Positions 1 to 7,564 of a stretch of 59,550 nt of DNA are shown piece after piece. The stretch is taken from assembly GCF_900113945.1 (NCBI RefSeq), contig NZ_FORG01000024.1, positions 1-59,550 on the forward strand, read 5' to 3'. The notes beneath the pieces were generated by a model that was not told the DNA's origin, did no database searches, and saw only the letters and a list, made by a program, of their open reading frames with translations. The position numbers and the translations under genes were made by a program. Numbering within the stretch: position 1 is the first letter of the stretch; every line of letters starts with the position of its first letter. The stretch comes from Xenorhabdus mauleonii. GTDB lineage: Bacteria; Pseudomonadota; Gammaproteobacteria; Enterobacterales; Enterobacteriaceae.

Positions 1-76
1 CGTTGAGTTATCGGAAGAGGCCGAAGAATGGCTACCCTCAGTGCCTGAGTGTCGAGATTTTAAATCGCCTATATAA
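1..76 (+). CDS. C-terminal end of an unidentified protein (partial)
   Basis: An open frame enters from the left edge at base 2 and runs for 24 codons to a TAA at 74-76. The visible tail is acidic and ends in DFKSPI. This is too little to name the protein. Because a T6SS cargo module follows, it could be another secretion-system gene, but nothing in the 24 residues shows this. Confidence 0.35.
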   Translation, partial: VELSEEAEEWLPSVPECRDFKSPI

Positions 77-556
77 AACTTTGGGCTTTAGGTCTGCATT
101 TCATACATCACTTCAATTATCTGTCTGTATTTAAAAGAAAATAATAGATGTATAGTTATTTTTTAGCTATACATCAACTCTACATTCTCTTCATGAGTGT
201 AAAAAGTGGGTGAACAGATGATACAGTCAGTGAATATCATATTAATTGCATCAAACCCAGATGTAGTAAGGCTTTCAGGGGATTGTGCAGAGGGTGCATA
301 ACTAAGGGGGTGAAAAAGATTTTCAGGGGGGCTTCTGGCAGGCAAATGAAATCAGAAGCAAATACCGTACTCAATCCGGTTTTTATTTTCTGGTACTACC
401 TCAAATTAAAATGATGTAATCATCTGATTTTATTTAAGAATAGAAGTTAATCACAATTTCATTGATGGACTTTTATTCACACTGGTATAGATAAATAATT
501 CTGTTATATCCTGTTTCATTACGCATTTATCAGAAGTGCTGTTACAGGAGACAAGA
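77..556. other. AT-rich intergenic region upstream of hcp
   Basis: About 480 bases with no credible gene. The only longer frame, on the minus strand at 163-345, has no family resemblance and no good ribosome binding site. The region presumably holds the promoter of the hcp-effector-lipoprotein operon, but I see no clear -35/-10 pair. An AGGAG ribosome binding site at 546-550 belongs to the next gene. Confidence 0.4.
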
Positions 557-1288
557 ATGTCACACATCATTTACTTGTCGTTAAAGGGCAAGAAGCAGGG
601 TTTAATTTCAGCAGGCTGTTCAACGCCTGAATCAATTGGAAATCGGTATCAAAAAGGGCGTGAAGATCAAATACAGGTATTGAGCCTGAATCATTCGATG
701 AGCCGTGACCAGAACGTCAATCATCAACCTGTTAGCTTTGTGAAACCCATTGATAAATCCTCTCCCCTGTTAGCGATGGCAATCGACGGAAACGAATTGC
801 TGGATGCCAGTTTTGTGCATTACAGGACAAGCCAGATGGGGCAACTGGAGTTCTTTTATGAAATTAAGTTGACCAGTGCCACTATTGTGGATATTTCCTA
901 TAATTATCCGCATTCAATCAATGACAACGGAGCAATACCGCATGAAGTTGTAATGCTCGATTACAAATCCATTTCATGTAACCACATCGCCGCAGGAACT
1001 TCGGGCTACAGCATTTCACAATTAGCGGGGCGTGAAGAAGCAAAACCACTTTTATCCGGATTCTCTAATATTAAGCCACTGGTTAATGAGGAACCGGTGA
1101 AAAATTCACAACACCATGCGCGCTATCGTTGTACGGATGATGAAGGCAATCTTTTAATTGAGCGTAAATATCGGGTTTGCCTGCCGGATGGCCAGATAAA
1201 AACAGGGACGACTGATAAACAGGGTTTTACCCAATGGCATCTCACGGATGACAAAAAGAACCTTATTTTTCATATTTTAAAGGATTAA
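557..1288 (+). CDS. hcp: Hcp-family type VI secretion tube protein with C-terminal extension
   Basis: Residues 1-160 look like the Hcp1 family: an N-terminal MSHIIYLSLKG strand, SLNHSMSRD, a central FVKPIDKSSPLL block and a FYEIKLTSATIVDIS strand. Hcp hexamers stack into the inner tube of the T6SS and carry effectors. Ordinary Hcp is about 160-170 residues; this one has 243. The extra 80 residues (ARYRCTDDEGNLL, then TGTTDKQGFTQWH) resemble the small adaptor domains found at the ends of evolved Hcp and VgrG proteins. I chose the ATG at 557 because AGGAG lies 6 bases before it; an upstream GTG at 536 has no such signal. The next gene starts 4 bases after the stop, so the two are probably co-translated and the extension may dock the effector. 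Confidence 0.85.
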   Translation: MSHIIYLSLKGKKQGLISAGCSTPESIGNRYQKGREDQIQVLSLNHSMSRDQNVNHQPVSFVKPIDKSSPLLAMAIDGNELLDASFVHYRTSQMGQLEFFYEIKLTSATIVDISYNYPHSINDNGAIPHEVVMLDYKSISCNHIAAGTSGYSISQLAGREEAKPLLSGFSNIKPLVNEEPVKNSQHHARYRCTDDEGNLLIERKYRVCLPDGQIKTGTTDKQGFTQWHLTDDKKNLIFHILKD

Positions 1289-1292
1289 TACC

Positions 1293-2513
1293 ATGCCAAC
1301 CTATACCGTTCAGACAAAAATAGAATCCAACGTACCTGTTGAAAACCTGCTTTATGACTTAACCATTTATCGTAAGGATGCAAAAGGCAATTTCCATGTA
1401 TTGCTTGATGTTTTTCAGGAGAAACTACAGAGTAATTATGAAACTCAACAGCATATCACGCAGGAAACAGACGACGATCTTTCTGTAATTTATATCATGC
1501 AAATTATGCTTCACCGCAAACATGGCTCAAATATATTTCCGGCACTGCAAACCCATTTTAAGAAAATGTATACACTCGGTGAATTAACATCTGGTAAAGC
1601 CTGTTCGGAGAAAAAACGGGAAAATGCCTGTTATTTTGAAAGTACGGTTGAAACAAAACCGGTCAGCGACGGGGATAATACCGTCGAATTAAAAATCACC
1701 ATTCCTGAACGACCTTTTATTGCGAAAGAATATCCCATTGGTCATGAAAAAGATCCGTTCGAGAAAAACAAAATTGAATCGGAAATTCAAGGTAGACTAT
1801 CTAAAAGCACTTATCCGGATCAACGTGGTGCTAGTCTGTGTGGCCCTGCCGCTTTTTTCTATTGTTTGCAAATAGACAGGCCTGATATTTATGAGCAGGC
1901 TGCCCGTGAGTTATGGCAATATGGACGAACTAAAATCGGTCAGTTGGAAATAAAACCAGGTGAGGGTTGTCGACATCCGAAGGGTTCATTTTATAAGACA
2001 TCTCCTCGTGGCGAATATCAAACAATTTTAGGTTTAGATTGGGTAACATTAGCGAGTCTAAGAGATTCAGAAAATATGATTTTTAGCTACGATGAGGTAG
2101 ATGATGAAGTAGCAGGTATTACAATGTGGGAAAAATTAACAGAATGGTTTGAAAAAGCAGGGTATGAGAAGGTTTTTGACAATATAAGTGTATTCTCACA
2201 TAGTAATGTGAACGATATAATAAAGTTAAATCAATATATAAAAAAAGGATATAGAGTTGTAAGTTTAATATCTGCCGGAATGCTAGATAGTATCTATGGT
2301 GACACTTCAATGAAAAACCACTGGGTTGTATGGGAAGGCGAAGTTAGCTCAAAAGGAATACCAATAAATTTAGATGATGTAAATAATGATAATATGGTTA
2401 ATTTAAATATGTTTTCTTGGGGTAAAATTTATCAACAAGTTAAAGGAGGAAATGATTTGAATTATTTTCTTAAGCATACATTTGGAGGGTTGGTTTTCAA
2501 ACCAATAAAATAA
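1293..2513 (+). CDS. Putative T6SS cargo effector, papain-like cysteine hydrolase
   Basis: A 406-residue protein I cannot assign to a named family. The first 160 residues are rich in beta strand and may be the part that binds the Hcp extension. The second half carries LCGPAAFFY around Cys183 and NHWVVWEG around His343. A Cys-Gly-Pro helix start followed by a His in a strand is the arrangement of papain-fold peptidases and amidases (C39 and NlpC-like). There is no signal peptide, as expected for cargo delivered by the T6SS. It sits 4 bases after the extended hcp and 2 bases before a lipoprotein gene. From about base 2000 onward the DNA is clearly more AT-rich than the first half, which suggests the toxic domain was exchanged. 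The hydrolase activity and effector role are inferred from motif and context. Confidence 0.6.
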   Translation: MPTYTVQTKIESNVPVENLLYDLTIYRKDAKGNFHVLLDVFQEKLQSNYETQQHITQETDDDLSVIYIMQIMLHRKHGSNIFPALQTHFKKMYTLGELTSGKACSEKKRENACYFESTVETKPVSDGDNTVELKITIPERPFIAKEYPIGHEKDPFEKNKIESEIQGRLSKSTYPDQRGASLCGPAAFFYCLQIDRPDIYEQAARELWQYGRTKIGQLEIKPGEGCRHPKGSFYKTSPRGEYQTILGLDWVTLASLRDSENMIFSYDEVDDEVAGITMWEKLTEWFEKAGYEKVFDNISVFSHSNVNDIIKLNQYIKKGYRVVSLISAGMLDSIYGDTSMKNHWVVWEGEVSSKGIPINLDDVNNDNMVNLNMFSWGKIYQQVKGGNDLNYFLKHTFGGLVFKPIK

Positions 2514-2515
2514 AT

Positions 2516-2899
2516 ATGGGTAGATTGTTTTTAATTATATCTTTTTTATTTGTTTCCGCTTGTTCAAAGCAAACTGTCCATATCTATCCTCATGGGGATT
2601 ATCTAAAAAATGCTAAGGTTGGTCAGCCATATAATGAGTTAATAAAAATACCAGGCGTTATAGATATTAGCTTTTTTGCAGAGATAACACCTTCAAATTC
2701 AGGTTTAACATGGACTCCTAGTGACTATACTGTCCCTGTAAAACCAATAACAGCAAAGGATTATAGTCGTATTAAAATACAAGGAACTCCTACACATGCC
2801 GGAGAAATACGAATAAAGGTAGCAGGTGGAATTTATGGAACAATGCTGAATGGGGCAAATGAATTTGAAAAGACATACACTATAAAAGTGAATGAATAA
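2516..2899 (+). CDS. Small lipoprotein, candidate immunity protein
   Basis: A 127-residue protein with a short hydrophobic signal peptide and a lipobox VSAC, giving Cys16 as the lipidated residue. The mature part is predicted beta-rich; the stretch GLTWTPSDYTV and the later GTPTHAGEIRIKV resemble an Ig-like fold. It begins 2 bases after the putative effector stops and shares its high AT content. T6SS effectors that act in the periplasm are usually paired with a periplasmic or lipoprotein immunity protein encoded directly downstream, so this is the natural candidate. No sequence family was recognised. Confidence 0.6.
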   Translation: MGRLFLIISFLFVSACSKQTVHIYPHGDYLKNAKVGQPYNELIKIPGVIDISFFAEITPSNSGLTWTPSDYTVPVKPITAKDYSRIKIQGTPTHAGEIRIKVAGGIYGTMLNGANEFEKTYTIKVNE

Positions 2900-2907
2900 C
2901 AATCAGT

Positions 2908-2943
2908 AAATAATGGCGATCTAAATCGTCATTATTTATTTTA
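2908..2943 (+). terminator. Terminator hairpin after the T6SS cargo operon
   Basis: Arms 2908-2920 and 2925-2937 pair along 13 positions with one wobble, around a CTAA loop, followed by TATTTTA. It is the likely transcription end for hcp, effector and lipoprotein, and marks the left boundary of the phage-like module. Confidence 0.55.
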
Positions 2944-3056
2944 AAATATTATCCTCTCATTACTTGTATGCTCGCCCAACATAATAAGAACTATTTATTA
3001 TTGTTTTTCATGATGTTAAAAGATTTATTGAAAAAATAAATTAACTACAAAACACC

Positions 3057-4208
3057 ATGAAAAAATTACTCGAATTACGCCAACAAAAATCCGATTTAAC
3101 CCAACAAATGCGTTCTCTTCTCACCAAAGCCGAAAACGAAAAACGCTCACTCAATATCGACGAAGCCAAACAGTTCGACGAATTTCGCAGCCAGTCTGAC
3201 ACGCTGAATACTGAAATTGCCCGTTATGAATCACTGGCGAATGAAGAACGCAATCAGGCAGAAATCCAGCCAACCCGTGAAAAACTCAGCAATGATGAAC
3301 TGCGCCACTATGTTCTGACAGGTGAAACCCGCTCCCTATCCACGAGTGTTCCGTCTGAGGGTGGCTATACCGTTATTCCTGAACTGAACAAACAAATCAT
3401 GCAACAACTGACTGATGAGTCAGTCATGCGCCGGATTTGTACAATTAAGACCACACGCAGTAACGAATACAAACAGTTAGTTTCAGTCGGTGGTGCAGCC
3501 GTGGCACACGGAGAGGAAAGCAAAGCACGCAGTGAGACTGCCACGCCGAAGATGGAGGAGGTCAGCATTAAGCTGTTTCCCATCTACGCCTATCCTAAAA
3601 CAACCCAAGAGATTATCGACTTTAGCGACGTGGATATCTTAGGTTGGCTGACTTCCGAAATTGCCGACACATTCATTGATACCGAAGAAACGGATCTCGT
3701 CAGCGGTGACGGCAGTAAAAAAGCGAAAGGCTTCCTGTCTTATCCCCGTGATACCCAAGCTGATAAGATTCGCGCGTTTGGTACATTACAAAAATTGGAA
3801 GTTACCGCGCTTTCAGCGGATAACCTGATTGACCTGAAATTCTTACTCAAAAACAAATACCGTAAAAATGCCGTCTGGGTGATGAATTCCACAACTGCCG
3901 CCCAAGTACAAAAACTGAAAAATGGCAATGGCGATTATATCTGGCGGGAACGCTTGCAAGCGGGTGATCCGGATATGCTGCTGGGCTTGCCTGTCCACTA
4001 CCTCGAATTTATGCCGGAGGGTGTGATCGGTCTGGGTGACTTCAAGCGTGGCTATTTCATTGTTGATCATGAAACCGGCATTCGTACCCGTCCTGACAAT
4101 ATCACTGAGCCGGGATTTTATAAGGTACATACCGATAAATATCTGGGTGGCGGGCTGGTGGATTCCAACGCAATTAAGGTACTGGAAGTGAAAGCGTCCA
4201 GCAACTAA
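3057..4208 (+). CDS. HK97-type major capsid protein
   Basis: A 383-residue phage major capsid protein. Residues 1-75 form a charged coiled coil like the HK97 delta (scaffold) domain, later removed by the protease. The rest shows the HK97 fold signatures: SEGGYTVIPEL near residue 100, TVQE-like QEIIDFSDVD, GDGSKKAKGFLS, WVMNSTT, and LLGLPVHY near the end. It is the first gene of a compact rightward cassette and lies 43 bases upstream of its maturation protease. The start has only a weak ribosome binding site. In normal lambdoid phages the capsid gene comes after the terminase and portal genes; here it leads the cassette. Confidence 0.9.
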   Translation: MKKLLELRQQKSDLTQQMRSLLTKAENEKRSLNIDEAKQFDEFRSQSDTLNTEIARYESLANEERNQAEIQPTREKLSNDELRHYVLTGETRSLSTSVPSEGGYTVIPELNKQIMQQLTDESVMRRICTIKTTRSNEYKQLVSVGGAAVAHGEESKARSETATPKMEEVSIKLFPIYAYPKTTQEIIDFSDVDILGWLTSEIADTFIDTEETDLVSGDGSKKAKGFLSYPRDTQADKIRAFGTLQKLEVTALSADNLIDLKFLLKNKYRKNAVWVMNSTTAAQVQKLKNGNGDYIWRERLQAGDPDMLLGLPVHYLEFMPEGVIGLGDFKRGYFIVDHETGIRTRPDNITEPGFYKVHTDKYLGGGLVDSNAIKVLEVKASSN

Positions 4209-4251
4209 GCAGAAGGGGGTTGCGCCCCTTTCCAAGTCTTGGAGTCCATCA

Positions 4252-4800
4252 ATGAAGAATGATTTTGAAATCCGCACCGCCTCACTTTCTGCCAGCAATA
4301 AGACGCTGACAGGCTATGTGATTAAGTGGAACAGCCGATCACACGTGCTGTGGGATGAATTTATCGAACAGTTTGCCCCGAATGCGTTTAATGCCAGTTT
4401 AGCGGCAGGGACTGATATCAGGGCGTTGTACGAGCATGACCCGATAAACCTGTTAGGCCGTACCACGTCCGGCACGTTGCGACTTAGCGAAGATGCCACC
4501 GGATTACGTTTCGAACTAACCCCGCCAGATACTCAATTGGGGCACGATGTACTCACGTTGGTTGAACGGGGCGATATACAAGGGATGTCCTTTGGTTTTC
4601 GTGCCATTAAAGATGAGTGGGATACCAATCAGACACCCTATATCAGAACCGTATTAGAAGCCGAATTACGGGAAATTACGATCACCAGCTTACCCGCCTA
4701 TCCTGAAAGTGGCATAGAGATTGCCAAACGCTCACTGAATGCCGCTAAGCCCTGCCCTGTGGACTTGCGTCATTACTGGCTGCAACTGTCTGAGGTGTAA
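4252..4800 (+). CDS. HK97-family prohead maturation protease
   Basis: A 182-residue prohead serine protease (peptidase family S78, formerly U35). The catalytic histidine lies in YEHDPINLLGR and the serine in the GMSFGFR motif, with the usual LREITITSLPAYP segment at the end of the core. It cleaves the capsid delta domain during head maturation. The stop codon shares its last base with the first base of the portal start, indicating translational coupling. Confidence 0.88.
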   Translation: MKNDFEIRTASLSASNKTLTGYVIKWNSRSHVLWDEFIEQFAPNAFNASLAAGTDIRALYEHDPINLLGRTTSGTLRLSEDATGLRFELTPPDTQLGHDVLTLVERGDIQGMSFGFRAIKDEWDTNQTPYIRTVLEAELREITITSLPAYPESGIEIAKRSLNAAKPCPVDLRHYWLQLSEV

Positions 4801-6020
4801 TGATGTGGCCTTTTACACGCAAAGCCCCTGAAACCCGCAGCATGACGCTGGATGAATTTCTTTCTCTGGCAGGCATGGCTAATACTAAATCGGGCGAGCA
4901 TGTTTCTCCGTCTACAGCGGAAGGCTTACCCGCTGTGATGAACGCCGTTACCGTGATTAGTGAAGCGGTGGCCTCCATGCCTTGCTACCTCTATCGGGTT
5001 GCGCACCAGAACGGCAAGGAATCCCGCGAATGGTTGAGCGATCACCCCGTTGATTACTTGCTGAATGAATGCCCGAATGACTGCCAAACACCGTACCAGT
5101 TTAAGCGAACCCTGATGCGTCATTGCTTATTGAATGGCAATGCGTATGCGGTGATTGTCTGGGGGCGGGATGGTCAGCCACAGTCATTACACCCTTACCC
5201 GCCGTCAGCGGTTGTACCACAACGATTATCTGATCACCGGTTCGCCTACACCATCACCGAGCCTTATAGCAGCAAGGTAAAAACCTATTTACAAGAAGAA
5301 GTGCTGCATCTGCGTTATGCCACCGAAGACGGCTTTCTTGGGCGCTCGCCTGTCACAGTTTGCCGTGAAACACTGGGCTTGGGGCTGGCACAACAACGCC
5401 ACGGCGCAAGCATTATGAAAGATGGCATGATGGCGGCGGGGGTGATTAAAGCCGCTGACTGGCTGGACGGAATCAAGGGAAACAAAGCACTGGAAGCCCT
5501 CGAACGTTATAAAGGTGCGCGTAATGCCGGAAAAACGCCGATCCTTGAAGGCGGGATGGAATACCAGCAATTAGGCATGAGTAACCAAGATGCCGAATGG
5601 CTGGCCTCCCGTCGCTTCACCATTGATGATATCGCCCGTATGTTCAATGTCAGCCCGATCTTTCTGCAAGAGTATTCAAACAGCACCTACAGTAACTTTA
5701 GCGAGGCATCTCGCGCCTTTCTGACTATCACCATGCGCCCGTGGCTTGCCAACTTTGAGCAGCAAATCAAAGCCGCCTTGCTGATGACCTCGCCAAAACG
5801 GGGGATTCGTTATCAGGTGGAATTTGATACTGCCGATTTGCTGCGCGCCAACCCGAAAGAACGTTTCCAGAGTTATGAGACGGCGATTAAATCCGGTGTC
5901 ATGTCACCGAACGAAGCCCGCGAACGCGAGGGTTTATCGCCCCGTGACGGTGGTGATGAATTCAGTCAGACATGGAAGCAAACCGTAGAAGTGAAAAAAC
6001 AAACGGAGAACAAGGAATGA
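4800..6020 (+). CDS. Phage portal protein (HK97 family)
   Basis: A 406-residue portal protein, the dodecameric ring at one capsid vertex through which DNA enters. Family marks include SGEHVSPSTAEGLPAV near the N-terminus, LLNECPND, HCLLNGNAYAVI, and GMSNQDAEWL with IDDIARMFNVSP and the following tract rich in Ser/Tyr/Asn. It starts on the last base of the protease gene and overlaps the following head-closure gene by 4 bases (ATGA). Confidence 0.88.
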   Translation: MMWPFTRKAPETRSMTLDEFLSLAGMANTKSGEHVSPSTAEGLPAVMNAVTVISEAVASMPCYLYRVAHQNGKESREWLSDHPVDYLLNECPNDCQTPYQFKRTLMRHCLLNGNAYAVIVWGRDGQPQSLHPYPPSAVVPQRLSDHRFAYTITEPYSSKVKTYLQEEVLHLRYATEDGFLGRSPVTVCRETLGLGLAQQRHGASIMKDGMMAAGVIKAADWLDGIKGNKALEALERYKGARNAGKTPILEGGMEYQQLGMSNQDAEWLASRRFTIDDIARMFNVSPIFLQEYSNSTYSNFSEASRAFLTITMRPWLANFEQQIKAALLMTSPKRGIRYQVEFDTADLLRANPKERFQSYETAIKSGVMSPNEAREREGLSPRDGGDEFSQTWKQTVEVKKQTENKE

Positions 6021-6355
6021 GAGCAGGCAGATTGAGACACCGGATCACCCTTCAAAAAAACAAAAGTACACGGGATAAGTTTGGTGGAGTGATAAACAAT
6101 TGGGAAGATGTTGCCGATGTTTGGGCGGAAGTCATCGCAATTAGTGGCCGGGAACTGGTGGCTTCTGGTGCCGTGTTATCCGAAGCCACGGTGCGTATCT
6201 GGCTACGTTACCGTGATGATATCACCACAACAAACCGCATTGTCTATCAAGGTGCCAGCACCCACGGCAAGACCTTTGGCATCGTTGCCGTTATTCCTGA
6301 TCCGAAACACTCCCGTCTGGAACTGCTTTGCAAGGGGGGCGTGAAATATGCCTAA
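6017..6355 (+). CDS. Phage head closure / head-tail joining protein
   Basis: A 112-residue protein starting at the ATG that overlaps the portal stop. It opens MRAGRLRHRITLQ, continues with a WEDVADVWAEV block, then SEATVRIWLRYRDDI and FGIVAVIPDPKHSRLELLC. This is the pattern of the SPP1 gp16/HK97 gp10-like head-closure family, which plugs the portal after packaging and offers the tail attachment surface. It overlaps the next gene by 8 bases. Confidence 0.8.
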   Translation: MRAGRLRHRITLQKNKSTRDKFGGVINNWEDVADVWAEVIAISGRELVASGAVLSEATVRIWLRYRDDITTTNRIVYQGASTHGKTFGIVAVIPDPKHSRLELLCKGGVKYA

Positions 6356-6650
6356 TATTGAAATTCCCCTAAATGAAATAAAACAACACTGTCGGATTGA
6401 TGAAAGCGATGCCCTTGATGATGCGTTATTAATGGCTTACGCCGAAGCCGCACTGGAAGTCTGCCAGCAACATATCGATAAGCGGTTTGATAATGGTCTG
6501 GTTTTCACGCCAGCAATCAAGGTGGGTTGTCTGCTTTATATCGGCTTGCTGTATGAAAATCGGGAAATGGCAACGGACATTGAGCTTAAAGAAGTCCCGT
6601 TCACCATTAAATCATTATGGTCTGTCTATCGTGACGTGGGAATTTACTGA
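6348..6650 (+). CDS. Phage head-tail connector (gp6-like)
   Basis: A 100-residue protein of the HK97 gp6-like connector (QLRG) group. It has LNEIKQHCRIDESDALDDALL at the start, a helical middle with AYAEAALEVCQQHI, and VPFTIKSLW near the end. It forms the ring between portal and head-closure protein. Its stop overlaps the start of the HNH gene by one base (TGATG), and it overlaps the preceding gene by 8 bases. Confidence 0.8.
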   Translation: MPNIEIPLNEIKQHCRIDESDALDDALLMAYAEAALEVCQQHIDKRFDNGLVFTPAIKVGCLLYIGLLYENREMATDIELKEVPFTIKSLWSVYRDVGIY

Positions 6651-7084
6651 TGCCGTGGCAGCCATTAAAGCGCTGTAGCTATCCGAATTGCCGTGAGCGG
6701 GTGAAATCAGGCCGCTGTGAGCAGCACCAACGGGAAGCCAGACGAGCGCAGGATAAGCAACGCGGCACCCGAACCCAGCGCGGCTATAGTAATCGATGGG
6801 GACGCTATCGGCTGCACTACCTGAAAGCTAATCCGTTATGTGTGATTTGCCTGAAAGCCAATATCTATACGTTTGCAATAATTGTAGATCACATTATCCC
6901 GATACAGGGTAACGCTGATGTGCTGTTCTGGCCTGCCTCCAATCATCAAGCATTATGCCAGACCTGCCATAACCGTAAGACCGTACAGACTGACCCCATA
7001 ACCAAAGCAAAGCGCAAACAGGGGATCTATCGGCAGCAGGAAACCGCAGCGGCAAGGTATCGTGACTGGTTATCAAAAGAATAA
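6650..7084 (+). CDS. HNH endonuclease of the packaging module
   Basis: A 144-residue basic protein with an HNH domain in its C-terminal half: paired cysteines in CVIC, the VDHIIP histidine motif, NHQALCQTCHNRKT with the conserved Asn, two metal-holding cysteines and the final His. Such HNH proteins act with TerS and TerL in DNA packaging by HK97-like phages and by capsid-forming satellites. An additional Cys-rich knot (CSYPNCRERVKSGRCEQH) lies near the N-terminus. It lies 126 bases before the terS start. Confidence 0.85.
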   Translation: MPWQPLKRCSYPNCRERVKSGRCEQHQREARRAQDKQRGTRTQRGYSNRWGRYRLHYLKANPLCVICLKANIYTFAIIVDHIIPIQGNADVLFWPASNHQALCQTCHNRKTVQTDPITKAKRKQGIYRQQETAAARYRDWLSKE

Positions 7085-7210
7085 TAACGAAACGAAATAA
7101 CGGGGTGGGGGTATCAAAAATGACAAATGTCCCTCCCAGCGGAACCGCCCCCTCCTTCAATTTTTGCGCACGGTACTTTTTTTGAAAATAAAACAACAAG
7201 GAAAAAAATC

Positions 7211-7564
7211 ATGGCAAGAGCGCCAAAACCGCCAACCTACCTTAATGATATCGCTGCCAGTCAATGGAAGGCCAAAGGTAAAATTTTAAGTGAGCGAGAA
7301 GACCTGAATGCCGCTGACTGGAACAATTTAGAACTGTATTGCGTGAACTATGCCATTTACCGAAAAGCGGTGGCAGACCTTGATATCAGGGGCTTTAGCA
7401 TCGTTAACAGTCAGGGCAGCGAGAGCCGAAATCCGTCATTGAGCGCTAAAGCCGATGCTGAAAAAATCATGATAAAAATGTCGTCATTGCTGGGTTTTGA
7501 CCCCGTATCACGGCGTAAAAATCCGGTGGAAACCGAGGAAGAAGACGAGCTGGATCGCTTATGA
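7211..7564 (+). CDS. terS: Terminase small subunit, P27 family
   Basis: A 117-residue protein starting at the ATG at 7211, preceded by an AAGGAAAA ribosome binding site. It opens MARAPKPPTYLND and has the P27-family features: AASQWKAKGKIL, a helical middle, then NPSLSAKADAEKIMIKMSSLLGF, and an acidic tail. TerS recognises the pac or cos site and loads TerL. It overlaps terL by 4 bases (ATGA). A frame extending upstream to 7127 lacks a ribosome binding site. Confidence 0.85.
   Translation: MARAPKPPTYLNDIAASQWKAKGKILSEREDLNAADWNNLELYCVNYAIYRKAVADLDIRGFSIVNSQGSESRNPSLSAKADAEKIMIKMSSLLGFDPVSRRKNPVETEEEDELDRL

Noticed and set aside
163..345. Minus-strand open frame of 60 codons before hcp
   Set aside because: No ribosome binding site, no family resemblance, and low-complexity AT-rich composition.
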